Below, in pieces: positions 1 through 13,611 of a stretch of DNA of 64,000 nucleotides. Under the pieces are notes generated by a model. It saw only the letters and a program-made list of their open reading frames with translations, searched no databases and was not told the DNA's origin. Where the stretch lies: NCBI GenBank assembly GCA_032164245.1, contig JAVMKO010000009.1, positions 77,571,212-77,635,211 on the forward strand. The letters run 5' to 3'. The stretch's first letter is position 1, and each line of letters begins with the position of its first letter. The position numbers were made by a program, and so were the translations under genes. Source of the DNA: Sternotherus odoratus (Eukaryota > Chordata > Testudines > Kinosternidae).

Positions 1-470
1 CATAATTTACACCACTGCTCATTAGCTCATTCTAATCATCCTCAGACCATGCTGAAGGCAAGAGGCTCTTATAAAGAACAGCAGTTTGTTTCAAGTGCTT
101 TCTCAGAAGATTTCAAATCGTCTTGCTATAATGTCACAGCATCACTGGCTCCTGAGATGGAGAATAACCGTGGTTCATTAGGCTCATAAATCCAAAAAGG
201 AAGAAAAACTCTCCTGGAGACATCAGTGGCTTTATAACAAACAGAGCAGCAGGCGAGCCTGCAAATTATCAGTCCCGCGCTTTGTAAGCAGTTTTGCACC
301 AGTTGGGGGGGAATTACAATAAAGAGCAATGAGAAAGTAAAACATAAACTATACCACAAACATGCTCCATGTTCTGCTCTGTCCACATAGCATTTAAAAT
401 AATAACGGAAACTGGGACACTATGGTGAGAATTCAGGACAGCATCAGACAGTCTCGCTTGTCAAGAGATT
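1..470. other. Unclassified sequence
   Basis: No exon, repeat or RNA gene is recognised. The open frame over 126-386 on the minus strand lacks any familiar motif and is likely chance. Confidence 0.6.
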
Positions 471-1095
471 TAAGAACATAAGAATGGCCATACTGGACCA
501 GACCAAAAGTCCATCCAGTCCAGTATCCTGTCTACCGACAGTGGCCAACGTCAGGTGTCCCGGAGTGAGTGAACCTAACAGGTAATGATCAAGTGATCTC
601 TCCCCTGTCATCCATCACTCACCTCTCACAAACAGAGGCTAGGGACACCGTTCCCTACTCATCCTGGCTAATGGCCATTAATGAACTTAATCTCCATGAA
701 TGTATCTAGTTCTCTTTTAAACCCTGTTATAGTCCTAGAATTCACAACCTCCTCAGGCAAGGAGTTCCACAGGTTGACTGTGTGCTGTGTGAAGAACTTC
801 CTTTTATTTGTTTTAAGCCTGCTGCCCCTAGTTTGGTGGTCTCTATTTCTTATATTATATTACAAGTAAATAACTTTTCCTTATTCACTTTCTCCACACC
901 ACTCATGATTTTATATACCTCTATCATATTTCCACTTAGTCTCCTCTTTTCCAAGCTGAAAAGTCCTAGCCTCTTTAATCTCTCCTCATATGGGACCTGT
1001 TCCAAACTCCTAATAATTTTAGTTCCCATTCTCTAAACCTTTTCTAATGCTGGTATATCCTTTTTGAGATGAAGAGACCACATCTGTACGCATTT
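471..1095 (-). mobile_element. CR1 LINE 3' end fragment (about 625 bp)
   Basis: It begins taagaacataagaatggcc, the reverse complement of a CR1 tail with TTCTTATG tandem ends. It continues with 'gaaccctgttatagtcc'-like, 'aaggagttccacaggttg', 'ctttctccacaccactcatg' and 'ttccaagctgaaaagtcc' blocks. It covers the last part of the reverse transcriptase ORF and the 3' UTR of a 5'-truncated insertion on the minus strand, with many frame breaks. Confidence 0.93.
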
Positions 1096-2261
1096 GCCCA
1101 AGTTGGAAATTGTTTTATGTGTAAATGTCAACATAAGAGGGAACATATATGTAATACTTAATCTTCCAATATTATTCTGTATCCCAGCACTGTGTGACAA
1201 CTAGTCTGGTAATGTGTTTACACACAAGCATGCAGTTCTGCCACTGCCACATTTGTAAGTGTGCAGGTTTGATTTATGACTAGTGGTGTGAAGATCTGAG
1301 CCTGTAAATTTTTACAGCAAGCATGCTTGAATTATGTGTTGACTCCACTGCACTGGATCAAAAATCCTCAAAATACTCTCCCGGAAGAATTAAATGTTTG
1401 TGGTCTCTAAGCCATGGAGATATTTCTCTAGAATCTGTGTGATATTTAACAGATTGTGAGTTCAAATCCATTTATCAGCTGATGTCTAATGAGTTTGGCA
1501 GGAGCTTACTTCATTAAGTGTAAGAAAAACTATGAGAAATAATGCTGTAGTCTGAGGAGAATTTAATGAACAAATAAGTGACCTTCACATTTATGCAAGA
1601 TAAAGATTTCATGCCAAATTTTGCATAATATACACTGAAATTAATGGAGTATTTATTAGATTACTTTTCTTTTCTTTTCCTTCCTTCCTATAAAACATCG
1701 GCACTGGAGACCTGTTTATATTCATGATTATGAGAGTTGAAGAATGCTGCTGAATTATACACATCTGACTTTTGCTGCCAGGTGGGAAATCTGATTTCAG
1801 AAAAAGAATCAGCCAAGTTCTGATTCAGGTTAGAATTAGTATTATGGAGGTGAATATACAGTCTCTAGGCCTAGATCTTCAAAAGGTATTTAGGTTCCTA
1901 ACTCCATTTGAAATGAGAGTCTAAATATCTTGGAACATCTGTGTCAAGAGGTAGGGTAAAAGCACACAAACGACCAGATTTCATGGGGGGCGACTAGACT
2001 TCATGGGCCATGATGGGTTTTTCATGGCCATGAATTTCGTAGGGCCTTAGCAATACTGAAATGCAGCAATCAAGAAGTGAGTTCAGACTTGAGCAGACAG
2101 GTTTTGAACTCTCACGTCACTATGGGCTTGGTTACACTCAAATGTAGTGAACTGAGCTTGTGGGTGTTCAGCACTTCTGAAAACTAGGCCCTAAATTTGC
2201 TATTTAATCAGGATGAAATCCTTTGGCTGGATTTAGCACCTACTCAAACACCATTTTGCCT
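1096..2261. other. Unclassified sequence with minor palindromic relics
   Basis: This is mostly unique AT-rich sequence. Around 1861-1925 there is half of the 'cctagatcttcaaaaggta' palindromic repeat, better preserved at 30807-30894. Around 1980-2050 there is a run of 'tcatggccatgaatttcg' type repeats. Confidence 0.5.
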
Positions 2262-2392
2262 TAAGAACATAAGAATGGCCATACTGGGTCAGACCAATGG
2301 TCCAACAGTGGCCAGTGCCATATTCTTCAGAGGGAATGAACAGAACAGGGCAATTATCTAGCGATCCATCCCCTGTCACCCAGTCCTAGCTT
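2262..2392 (-). mobile_element. CR1 LINE 3' end, short copy
   Basis: It begins ttaagaacataagaatggcc with 'atactgggtcagaccaatgg' and 'gagggaatgaacagaacag'. There is an internal deletion relative to the copy at 471-1095. Confidence 0.92.
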
Positions 2393-2625
2393 CATGCAGT
2401 TAAATCAAAAGATGTAGGCCAATTGACCAGAACGTAAAAAAAGATAGGCCAAATTCTTCTCTTAGAAGTGTGCAGTTAATGCCCATTGACTTCAAGACCA
2501 GTTGTGTTCACACTTCCCGGGAAGAGGTAAATTGAGGGGGGAGAAATTCATCACTGTGCTGAGGGTCATCACAAAGCCTATGGAGCACTTAAGTCCAAAT
2601 TAAACCCTACTTTGAGGGATTAACT

Positions 2626-2748
2626 CTGTGGTTGTCAACCTATTTACCATCCAATACTGCCTGTCTGGCCCTGAGGATGTCACATGGGCTGTAGCTGTGT
2701 GCTGGTTGGGCCACAAGAGGCCCATGGGCCGCAAGTTGAGAACCACTG
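2626..2748. mobile_element. hAT-type MITE (cagtggttctcaacc family)
   Basis: The ends ctgtggttgtcaacc and ttgagaaccactg are imperfect inverted repeats, and the interior has 'ctggccctgaggatgtcaca' and 'ttgggccacaag'. No clean 8-bp duplication remains. Confidence 0.8.
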
Positions 2749-3182
2749 CCGCTTTGTGCTAGTCTTCTGGGAGTATGAATTCTGCTTCCTCCAGACAGAT
2801 ACCAGGAAGATAAGCAATTTCATGGCATCTCTACAGCCTCAGCAACTTGTAATTCATGGTTATATTCCCCTTCCAGCATTGTGGGCTGGAGGAGAAGTGT
2901 GCATGACAGGGCCAGGACCCTGCCCCCCCCCACCGACTACCTTGAGATCTTCCGTGAGGTTTCACGTATTGTAAGGTCAGCCCTGACCTATCTCGGAGAG
3001 TCTTTTGGATCATTGCTCAGGTTGTTCTTTACCATGGAGGCCTACTGAGATAAATACACATTTAGTGAATGGAAATGATGAGTTAAACTAAGTCATAAGA
3101 AAAGCTGCAATTTTTTTTGCATGTGGGGTGGGGGTGGGGGGTGTATTGGGGGAAGCTGCCCCACTCCTGCAGAAAGTGGCTT

Positions 3183-3880
3183 AAAACAGCCCTGGGAAGG
3201 GCTATGGCTGGGGGCAAGCAGCTCCCAGGCTGAATAGGAAAAAGCTGGACTGATTGGGAAGCAGGCTCAGCTGGGTGGCCACGCCCCAAACAGACCAGCC
3301 CTTGTGAAAGGGCTGAGAGGCAGGGGCCTGAGGGAGAGAGTCTCCTCTGCTTCCAGAGGCAGACAGGCCTGGTTGCTAGGAGATTAAGGTACCTAGTGTG
3401 AAGCAGGGCTGGGGCAAGGCAGGAGGCGGTGGGGAAGCTCTAGCCTGGAAACCCCCAGGCTGCAGGGCCTAGGAGATGGCCCCAAAAGGGGTATTGGGGC
3501 TGCAGGGGGCAGCCCATGGCTCTAGAGGCAGAGGCAGCAGGCCAAACCCTCCTTGCCAGTGATGAGTGGCAATTATACTGCAGTCTGCCTCAGTGAACAG
3601 GGGCAAGTGGTGACTGGCAGTTGCCTAGACTGAGGCAAGGTGGGGATAGAGTGTGGGGGTTCCCTGGGAGGGGAGACCCCAAGATCTGAGGGGGTACTGC
3701 AGGGGTGCAGCACCCAAGGGAAGAGGGCACCGGGGTCCGGGAGGGACACAGGGCCAGAGCAGCAAGTGGGACATCTGCCTGCAGAGGGCGCTCTGGATGT
3801 TGGTGAGCTAATTCCCAGATGGACCAGCAGGAGGCGCCGCAGGGGTGAGTTGCCGCCCTGCTATAGGGGGGGAACGACAA
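3183..3880 (+). mobile_element. LTR-like repeat, copy 1 (plus orientation)
   Basis: This roughly 700-bp GC-rich block is homologous to the reverse complement of 21411-22058. Shared blocks include 'gaggcagaggcagcaggcc', 'ctgcagtctgcc', 'tgaggcaaggtggggat', 'gtgagctaattcccaga' and 'accagcaggaggcgccgc'. A 'gtgaaagggctgagaggcag' segment corresponds to 'gataaaagggctgagaag' in the other copy and could be a TATA-type promoter, which fits a solo LTR. Classification is inference; clear TG/CA ends with duplications were not found. Confidence 0.6.
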
Positions 3881-5989
3881 AATTTAGCCAGTAGACAGTA
3901 ACTGGTGAATAATGAGATGTCTTCAGCTACCGATCACCTCAACTACGGATGGGAGACCTGTAACTAAAGGAGCAGCACTTTCCCTTTTGTTCTAAAACAA
4001 AGGGACAGCCTCAGGCCTGATGAAAGTGGGTGCAACTCCATTCATCTCAATTTGCACCCACTTACACCAGGGTTAAAATTGGCCCAGTGTTTTGTGGTAT
4101 TCTTTCATTTTCTCCCTCGTGCTGACTAGTGGGGGCCGTACAGCATCTAACAATTTACGGTAAGCCCCCCTTGTGCAACTTGGTAACAATGGAAACCATT
4201 TCTGAAGTTAATGGTATTAGTGAGGACATACAGTCATTCTTAACCAGTCCTGCAATGCCCCATTAGAAAAATGATCCTTGTAACTATCTTCATCATTTGA
4301 TTTACAAGCCACAAATTTGTGCAAGAAACTTCACTTTAACTCAGTCACACACTTTACAAACTGAGCCGAGGCCAGCTCACAAATGCTTTTACAGCTCTGT
4401 ACACTTCCCTGGAGGAGCCATCTCCTTCCTGCTGGCCAGACACATTGCCTTTAAATGACTGCCAACTTTTTAAGAGTTCCTTTTTGGCTATATTCTTCTT
4501 TTCATAGCAGTATTCAGGGCCCCAGATCAGATCCATAACGAACAAAGTGTAAAATTAATCAATGGATTGATGCATTGTTTAGAATAAAAACATCCCAGTT
4601 TTGGCGACATTTTCTGCCCTTCAAGCCAAAGCAATGTGTATGTATATATGAAATGAAATTTAGTTTTTCCTTTGCTGCTATTGATTTGCCTCTAATTTGT
4701 TTTGCTTCTTATTGCGTCTCCTTATGTCTGGATAAGTTTAACTCTTGAGTGCCATAGAAGTGCAATGTACAACAATTAGAGGCACGTGGTTGTACGCAGA
4801 CAAACAAAGCTTTTTCCTCACTTAGATAGATGGAAACCAAGTCTTCCTGAATCCAGGTGGGCTGAAACTTGATGCTCTGCATTGCAGTTCATTATTGCCT
4901 AAACATAACTGTGTGCGCTTTAAAGTAAGTCTAGCTGTGATTAATCAAATAACTCACAGCAGAAAGCAAAATTCCATTGCCTGAAGTCTGTCTCTAGGCA
5001 AAAAGCAAGACTAGGGCATAGGGAAGCCCATGATATCGCATATGTTTTTCAGCCTCAAATGAGTCTTTTCCAAACAGGTGAAAGTTGACAATTGCTGCGT
5101 TAGTCAATAACCTTAATTCCAGTAGTAGCTGATCTGGGGAAAAGTTAATCGTATTGTAGCACCACTCAGTCTTGTTTCTATCACCCTCAAAGCCATATAT
5201 TTTTAAAAATACCAAAAGCAATTTAAAAATACATCTAATGGTAATCACTTCATTGGAAACAACACACCGCAATAACGTAAACCAGCAGCCACTTCCCCAC
5301 AAAGATTTATGAGACAGACGCATCTTCTCACGACTTCTGTTATTCTTGCCTTATTGTTTTGTCAGCATTGGATACGGAAAGCGGATGATATGTGAACACT
5401 TTCCAACACAAGCCCGCGCTGGAGTTTTGATTAGGTAACAAAATTGAAAAAGTGAGTTTGCCAGGCCCTGTTCAATCTTGGTGATTTAAATGTGGGTCTA
5501 ATAAACATGTCTAAGAACCACGCGGCCCTCCCAGGATCACACGCTGCTCCTACTGCTGTTCCTGGGAGCCTGGGCATGCGCAGGATGACAGGGGCTTTCA
5601 CATTAGCCATTTGGGGTTTCATGCTGTATTTCCTTTGCAGGGCCTAGAAACCAGAAGGGTAAGTAAATGTCAAGACAAATGTGGACTTCGCAGTGATCAA
5701 TGAAGCGAAAAGATAGACTGGAAATGAACAAAGAAATCTCTGGAGAGCAAAGAAAAATGAGAAGGGGACAGATCCTGTGCTCAGATCAATTGGAGCTTTG
5801 CAAATGCTGGAGCCATAGGAACTGGTCTTATGTCTTTACATGCTATCTGCTTGGGGGTGTCTGCTGTCTCTCCTGGGGAGCTATGCAATGACATACCAAG
5901 CCCTCCAGGCCTTAGTCCAACAAAATTCCCATTGACTCCAGCAGGAATTGTACCCTGTTAAGGACTAGAGAATTTAGCCCCATATTAAG
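3881..5989. other. Mostly unique sequence, candidate conserved block
   Basis: At 4018-4085 there is a small palindromic repeat ('gggtgcaactccattcatc' with its inverted partner). From about 4550 to 5640 the sequence is repeat-free and AT-rich with varied composition. No exon is recognised; the 109-codon open frame on the minus strand at 4994-5323 has no motif I know. Confidence 0.5.
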
Positions 5990-6112
5990 TAGGGTGACCA
6001 GAGAGAAAATGTGAAAAATCGGGATGGGGGTAGGGGGTTAAAGGAGCCTATATAATAAAAAGACCCCAAAATTGGGACTGTCCCTATAAAATCGGGACAT
6101 CTGGTCACTCTA
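5990..6112. mobile_element. agggtgacca-type hAT MITE (123 bp)
   Basis: The ends tagggtgaccaga and tctggtcactcta form inverted repeats. The flanks atattaag (5982-5989) and atattata (6113-6120) match in six of eight positions, consistent with a decayed 8-bp hAT target duplication. The family is repeated at 52282 and 58126. Confidence 0.88.
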
Positions 6113-9100
6113 ATATTATATAGCATGTAGCTGGGATGGCAGCTGTGGGTTCCAAAGCTGACTTGACTATGACATATGGCACGTGCTGCCAGCGGGGCAG
6201 GGGGGTTGCATCTTTCAGCATGGTTTGGAACATAGTGGTTTGAAAATGGAGATGCATAAAGTCAGGCCGACCTTGGGGACTTTAGATGTTTATGGTCATC
6301 TTGGGATCACATCCCAAATGACACCCAAAGAAGAACCATAGCCCCCTGGTTGTGATATGCGCAGTTACGAAATGATCGTCTCAAAAAAACCCCACACATC
6401 CAACGCGTCCCGTACCCTGCCTTGCATCTTGTACCTTGCAAGTCCTTATCCCAAATGCCCTTTATATTTGTACGTGGTGTGTCATAGTCTCCTTCAGCAA
6501 CTCTGCGGGCTGGACCGTCTGATCATTTATTTAGTCACCTCCATTTCGTAAAAATACTGTTTGCGGCAGGAAGGAAAGTCTAACATTTTCCTACTGATGT
6601 CTGACCCGTCTTTTACCCGAATAATTACTCACCCCGCTTCCGGCTCTATAGGGTGCTGAGCGCCCCCAACTCCCATTGACTGGAGGGCTCCAGAGCATTC
6701 AGCCTAGCTGAAGATACTCAGTAGGCTGCAGAACATGGCCTGTGGCTTGCATTGTTGTGAATGAGTTGCAACTCCCTAAATATAGGTATTTATAAAGAAA
6801 GGTTTGTCACCCATCCCTTACTTTAGTGGTGCTAACAATTGACACCCTAGGGAACCCATCCTTTCAAGCCCTGACTTACCTGAGTAGTCCTTGATCATCG
6901 AAACAGTCCGACTGACTCCTTGTAGTAAGAATCACTCATGAGTGTGTTTGAGCAACCAACTGGCCATATATTTATAATAATCTGTATTAATGCATCGAGA
7001 ATGTGTTGCCTGTATTCCTAAATGAGCAGCAATTAATGTGTATTGAAATAATGATTACTTTGCTGTAGTTCATTAGGAAATCATATCTTAATTCTTATTT
7101 AATTACAATTCAATTACTACCATTTATTACCAGTAATCCTAATGAAGTAAAAGCAGGGCTGTATTGGAAACTAATGATAACATTACAAGGATTCATTTGG
7201 AAATCACACAATAAGTCCTATTTAATTACAATGGAATTACTGAAATTTATAGCACAGGGATGTGTCACTAGAACAGTTCAAACCTCCATAGAGATTCGTG
7301 CTTGTAAATCATCCCAGGTCAATAAAAGATTGCCTAGCTTTTACCTGTTAACAACTTTTTGCTTAAACTAAATACTGTCTGTGCCACATTGCAACCCCAT
7401 TGATTTCAACGGGGCTACCCTGGGGTGATTGAGGGCCAGATCTAGCATACAAGCTTGTAGAATGCTATTTGCTCCTATAGGCCATGATCCTTCACTAGAT
7501 TAAGTCAATGACACAACTGTGGTGGATTCCAGTGGTGCAGGATCAGGGCTCTAAAGGATCAGTGATATTCTTTGCTGTGTAATTCAGAAAACAGGGCTAG
7601 CTGCAGGGCCTGAGAAAAGGCTGAAGTGCTGGTGTGTGCACATGCTGCTTTTGGTTTTGTGCGAGGAGACCAGTTTTGTGCGGACAAAATTCAAGGGATC
7701 ACAGGTTAAGAAGTCAATTAGAAGATCAAAGGCAAAATGCCAAGCACTAATGTGGTGACAATTTTAGACTGCTATGGAGAGGATTAGACCAGAGAAGTGC
7801 TGATTATATGCAGTAGGGAAGGGAACAGAATATGGAATGAGTGGGGTGCAACGGAATTAGTGAAAACCAGGCAATTTAGAGTGGGGAGGGAAAGTCTGTC
7901 ATTGTTTTTGTCCGGAGGGTGGTAAGAAAGAGTCTGACAACAGCCGCTCTTCTCTGGTAAGAGCCCTGAAGTGCTTTGTAGAGAATTCTGAGTGAGGGAT
8001 CATGAAAGGTTTGAATCAGTCGCCAACTTTTCAGTATTCTTGATCAGCCAGCTCCTTGATCTCATTGAAATCCAGGGAGCAGGAATCTGGCCCTAATTCA
8101 GACAGCCTGGCACCCCGTTGTTTCTTTAACAGAAAACCAGTTAGCAGTTCTTACAAATAATTGACCCTCAGGGTCATCAGACATTTCCACCATTCAAAAT
8201 TTGGTTTCGTGCTGAATTTTTCTAAAATTTCTCATGAAACAGAAATCTAGAATTTTTTTGTTTGTTTTGGAAACAGGGACAGATGGTGTTTCCCAAACAA
8301 AGTCTGCTCCCGGGGACTGTCAGCTGGGGATTGAAATTGCCATTCTTAGTTTCACCAGCAAAAATGTCAATTTCAGTCACCAGCTGCTAGGGTAGGCAGC
8401 TCCAAGGCAGCTCTGCCATGTGACCGCCCTGGCCTGGGGACCTCAGGCCTCCCCTAGAACCTCCATGGTAGGGATCCTAGAAGCTCTGAGAGCCAGAGCT
8501 CCAGCTGGAATATTCAGGGCTTCCAAACTCTCTGCTATGGATCCAGGAACTGCACCCCCCAGTTCGAGCAAGGGCTTCCAGGCTCCCAGCTCTGTGGCAC
8601 AGTGAAGTTGCCCCAGAGCAGTGGACCCCAGAAACTCTGAGCTCCCCCCGCCTCAGGGCATTTTGCCTGGATTCATCTCCAGTGATAAATCTCACCACTA
8701 GAATTTAGGTGTAACCGGGAGTTTTTCAGAGAAGAATAGTATAGCAGGAAAATAGTTTCGGGAAAGATGTATTCCGTCGAGACCCAGTCGCGAACTTCTT
8801 ACTGGATGTGATGCCTGAGAAAGGACTTCAGGGTTGGACTCCTCATTGCCAGAGAAAAGCAATGGGCAAAACTCATCTCTGTTGTAAACCGTTGACTGTA
8901 AACGAAGGAGCTCCACCAGGGATTGATTTGGTCATGTGTGCCTGATCACATGGGCCTTACTCAGCAAGAATTCCCTTTGCCATAATCAGCCCAGACATGG
9001 TACATTTATAACTCAACCACTCACAAAGCCCCGCATCTTTTCCTCTCACTCTGTTCCCCCTCCCCCATTTTTTCTCTCTGTATCTGCTGTCACTTTTTTT

Positions 9101-10240
9101 AGTGTCGCTCCAAATGAATTTCTCAGCGCCAGATAATTGAAAGTCACTGAACTGAGTTTTCAGGTTATTTTGCTAAAAGATGCCTATTATTTTGATGAAG
9201 CAGGTGCATAGAATTAAAAAAACAAATCATAATTGCTACTTTACTCTCAGGCTTCTGCTGCCTAATCTTCTTTGATGTTTGGTGGAACAAACTTTCTGTC
9301 TTTTCTAGGATGATTATAGGGAACATTGCTCCGTTCCTCCTACAGAATCTGTTACTGGTCGCTATGAAACCTGGGTTATCAATTAGAGTTTCTTTAATCT
9401 CCCAGTGATTAGAACTGGGATTATGCATGATTTCTAGCATAAAGTTGGTTTGTTATGGTTCTGTCATTAATATTAATCACTGATATGCCAGAAGTGAATG
9501 AAAAAGGTGCGTGCATGAAATTTGCCATAGTAAACCTGAGGCTGAAATAATTTAACTCTTCTCATTTTAAGCATTATGGCAACATTAAGTCTAAGTTGCC
9601 CCCTAAGGTTCTCTTTCCGGCTGCTTTGCACTGTTTGAGTAACTAGCCTCTTAGACCCGAAGTCATCTTGGGGGTAAATAGATGTAACACCATTGACTTC
9701 TCACGCAGCTCCACTGCCCAGTCCCGCCGTGAGGTTGGCTGTGTGCATACCATGTAGTCTGACGTTTACAACAGGTCCAGCTTTTGCTCTAGGAAATGCA
9801 CATATTTGTTGGATGCTGCCTTGTTACCACCCCTCTCACCTCTTAAATGTGAGCCCAATTCAAAGTGAGCGCCTGGTTTACAGTAGTTACCCTTATTGCC
9901 GTAAATCTTTGACAAAGCGTTTTTTGTGTGTGGATGGAATGCCTCAGAGAGGACAAGGGGAGTGAGAGGACTATTGTCGTCAGTGAACCTTTGATAGATC
10001 ATTAGGACACATACATGGTATATTTTAATAAGCCTTTATTACCTGCCCGGGTGTCAAGAGATTTTGTCCATTCCAAAAATCTATTCCTGACAGAACAAAA
10101 CAGGCCTTAGAAATCATCCGGCCGGAAAGAGCCTTATTTTCCCCTTTGAAGTCATTTCCGATTGATTTTGGAATCGATGTAGAGCACGGGGGAGGGGGAT
10201 GTAGAGAAACTCTGATTCTAGCACAGGGGTGTGGACATCC
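6113..10240. other. Unique sequence without a recognised gene
   Basis: No exon or transposon is recognised across most of this stretch. Small dispersed palindromic relics occur near 6640-6720 ('gggtgctgagcgccccc') and 7385-7430 ('accccattgatttcaacgg'). The interval 6930-7380 is AT-rich and repeat-free. Open frames of 60-90 codons here show no known motif. Confidence 0.5.
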
Positions 10241-11640
10241 CCTGAGCCCAGATCCTCAAAGATATTTAGGTGTCTGGGGGATTCGGCACCTAACTGCTTT
10301 TGAGGCACTGGGTTCTGGTGTCGTAATGGGCAGGCCGCCAGTCTTAGGGCTCACCTCTGCTGGTAATAATGAAGTTGTTTGAGGGAAAGAAAAAGGCTTT
10401 CTGATAAAAGAGTGGCACTTGTGACAGCTCCTGAGGGGGAAAATCCTGCGTGCAGGGTCAAGCCTGTGTAGCAAGGTCAGTGGGGCTACGGATCGGTTTG
10501 GGGGCAGGAATAATCCCCAGCTATTCCCAGGGCAGTAACCTTCCTGGACCCATATTTGTTTCACCACCGTGGGGGGGATGATGGACGATTTGCATGACTA
10601 TACCTTGCTCCACCCATCCCTACCCCCTCCTGCCTTCTTCCCAGGTTTGGCTCACCCTATCCACACCCTGCTTGCTGTCGTGCTGGGAGATCCCATGCAA
10701 AAGAGCACTGTGCAAGGCGGTGCCGACATCTCTGCAAAGAGGAAACATCAGTTTCGCTACCCGGGGGCGCTCAGTGGCTACTGAGGTGGCAGCTGGATTT
10801 AGCGAAAGTCCTCGGTTTCTCACCATAGCTCAGGTGTGGCGCACGCAGAGAAAAATGATCCCAGAATTATCTTTCCCCAGGCAAATCAGTGCCTGGGGTA
10901 GAGGTGTAAGTCTATGACAGAAAAGACATAGATGAAGGAAGAGATGAAAAGAAACAAGGAAAACGGCCGGGAAAGTGTAAACAGGCTCTTGTATTAAGCA
11001 CCTGTGATTATTGGTGGGGAGCCGATGGCGACGTACAAGAAACATTCACTCCCTTGGGGAAACGGCAAGAGAAGGGTTAAATGGAAAAGGAGTGGGAACC
11101 GGGAACCAGTGCACTGATGGCAAGCGGGGGGTTGAAGGAAGATAGCTGCTAGGAAAAAAACCCTCGAAAGAGGAAACGTTAATAAGGAGATAAAACCCAA
11201 ATGTAATTAGCTATGAAGAAAAAGGAAGGGAGGGGAAATGATAGTTGAACAGGCAGCATTCCATAGCACCGTGCACAGCAATTTGGCCAGGAGCACAAGC
11301 CTGGAGAGTACCTTGCCGCCACACTATGGATGGGGTCAATCCAGCAATAGTATGCCTCCGTATTTTCATCTGCACCAGGAGGCAGATGAGGAAGGAGACA
11401 AGAAGAGGAGGGGCCTGGGCAGCACTTTCCAGCGTAGGTCTAGAGCTGATCGTGTGGCCGAGCACAAATATACATAACTCACATTAGCTCCTGAAATAGG
11501 AATTCTGCAGTATCCCAGCTTGACAATCGTTTGGCACAGGAGATGCTGGGGGGGGCTCAGAATCGACCATGCAGGGCCTGGTTGAATGCCCTTCGAAGGC
11601 AGCAGGGCCCTTTTCACTCAATCTCTGCAGAAGTGAAATA
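10241..11640. other. Unique, moderately GC-balanced sequence
   Basis: At 10245-10310 there is a partial copy of the 'cccagatcctcaaagatat' palindromic repeat. Several overlapping open frames up to 107 codons occur over 10569-11617 on both strands, but none shows splice-flanked conserved motifs or a recognisable domain. Confidence 0.45.
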
Positions 11641-12970
11641 AAAACCTAGCGCAGCGGTGAAGTTGCACAATGCTGAACAAACCCCACGGTGTGCTCCTTT
11701 AAATACACTTCTGGAATGACAATATTTTTGGAAGCGTGGAGGAAAGGAAGCTGGTTAAGGCTGTAAATTTGGAGCAAATTAGCGAAATCAATAATAATAA
11801 TCACTAGTCTCCCTGGCTATTGTTTAAAGTCAAATTATTGTTAGCTGTAAACCAGTCTTAAAATATTACCTTCTTTGCATGTGTAGCTCTTAATTAAAAT
11901 TATGCATTTGAATGGATTTTTCCCCCTGCATAACATGATTCCTTTCTCACCCTCTCTATTCCTGAAGCTTTCCCTTTAACAAACTTTACAGGGCAGTGCA
12001 AAGGAAGAGGAGGATAAATAGGTGATTAATAAAAGAGTTAACAGGTAGTTGCTCCACTACGAGCAAATCAGTAGTGTAATATTTTCTTAATGATTATTAT
12101 ACCCTTTAAGGGTTTTTAAATACATGATGATATATTTCCCTTCTACTACTTCTGGCACCCCTATTGCTCCTGGCATTGCTTCTCATTCAGAATAATAATT
12201 AATGAGAATGGCAGTATCTATATATATATTATTCCTTCTGTTTCAGTCTCTTAAGTAAGTATCTTGTCACATTTGTTATGCAAATTTCAGCACGCTGCAT
12301 GTAATTTCAGCACTATCAGAGAGTGCCTCTCAAAAATGCCTTGAAGTTTTTATTTTAACAATTAACATTTGATTCCCGAAAGCAGTGTTTTTCCGTACGG
12401 CGCTCAGAGAAACGGATGAAAGCTGCGTAATTGCTCTGTTTTCATCTAGGTGAGGGGAAGCAATGAAACATTTAAAAGTATCCGATAATAATAATAAAAA
12501 AAATAGGATGTTTTTCAAAAGAGAGTTCTGGTCTCACTTAAAGGATTCAAAGTGCACCATTAGCTACAAAGTACATACTATCTCCTTAATAACTACCCAC
12601 TTAGACAGATAAGTATCGTGCATGGACTGATAAGGCATGTGTTTAATTAAAGAAAATTATTTAATGTAGATGATGTTCCATGTAGCCTGTCAAAGGAACA
12701 GGGCTATAATGAGAGAGAAGCACATCCATTATGCATTTGTCAGCTTGGGGTGTTTGCTTGTAGAACTTCCATTTGCTAACGAAGCTCACCCTCCGTGTAA
12801 ACTAAATTAACGGATTTTTTTCACGCACAAGTATTCTGAGCGAATGTCATTGTTGGAGAAGGGAATCGTTTATGAAATACGCGCTAGGAAGTTTGCTTTG
12901 AAAGCTCTGTAGATACTGAACCAAAGGCAGGAGTTGCTGGTGCACATTGGCTGCTTTGTGTCATGCTGGT
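11641..12970. other. AT-rich repeat-free block, candidate conserved non-coding sequence
   Basis: About 1.3 kb has no transposon relics and many TAAT/ATTA and 'ttaattaaa' motifs (for example 'gctcttaattaaaattatgc' near 11887). It looks like the type of sequence kept as enhancers, but conservation cannot be measured from one genome. Confidence 0.35.
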
Positions 12971-12984
12971 GAAAGAAAGGCACC

Positions 12985-13110
12985 TTAAAAAACTGGTTGA
13001 ACCGGCTCCCATGGATGCTCTAAAGGAATTAAGTCCTACGGCCTATGTTATGCATGGAGACAGACTAGATGATCACAGTGGTCACTTCTGGCCTTATAAT
13101 CTAGACACAG
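12985..13110 (+). mobile_element. CR1 LINE 3' end
   Basis: It contains 'gagacagactagatgatcac' and 'gtggtcacttctggcctta', ending 'taatctagacac'. This is the sense-strand CR1 tail, on the plus strand. Confidence 0.88.
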
Positions 13111-13611
13111 AACACTGAATCCAAACAATCCTGAGCGTTGAGGTGCTTGGCATCTGCACTTGAATGTCACAGCTGGCACCTCTGGGTGGGATTTGCAAAC
13201 GCTCTCGGCATTGGCCCAACGCTTCTGTTGAAATCAACGGTAAAGCTCCTATTGACTTCAATGAGGGCAAGGATGAGCATGTTTGAAAAACTCACCTTAT
13301 ATCTGTAATGGGAGAAACCAGAATCCAGTGGTTGAGATCGGGATCCAAATTTTCATCTCTAATAAAGGCCTTGAGTCATGCACTGCACCCTTTCAGAGAG
13401 ACTTGCAGCCAAACCTGTGAGCCGGCACTCATGTAACTAGCCCTGCTGAGTGCAGCAAGTAGCCTTATTGATTTCAGTCAGACCACTGGCTTCACAGATT
13501 GCAGGCTCAGGCCTGTCGTCTCACCTTATGCTGCTGTGGATTTCCCATTGTTATAGCCATGCCTGGAGAGGAGAAAAATCCTGTTAATCACGAGGCTGAA
13601 ATTGTGGGTAT

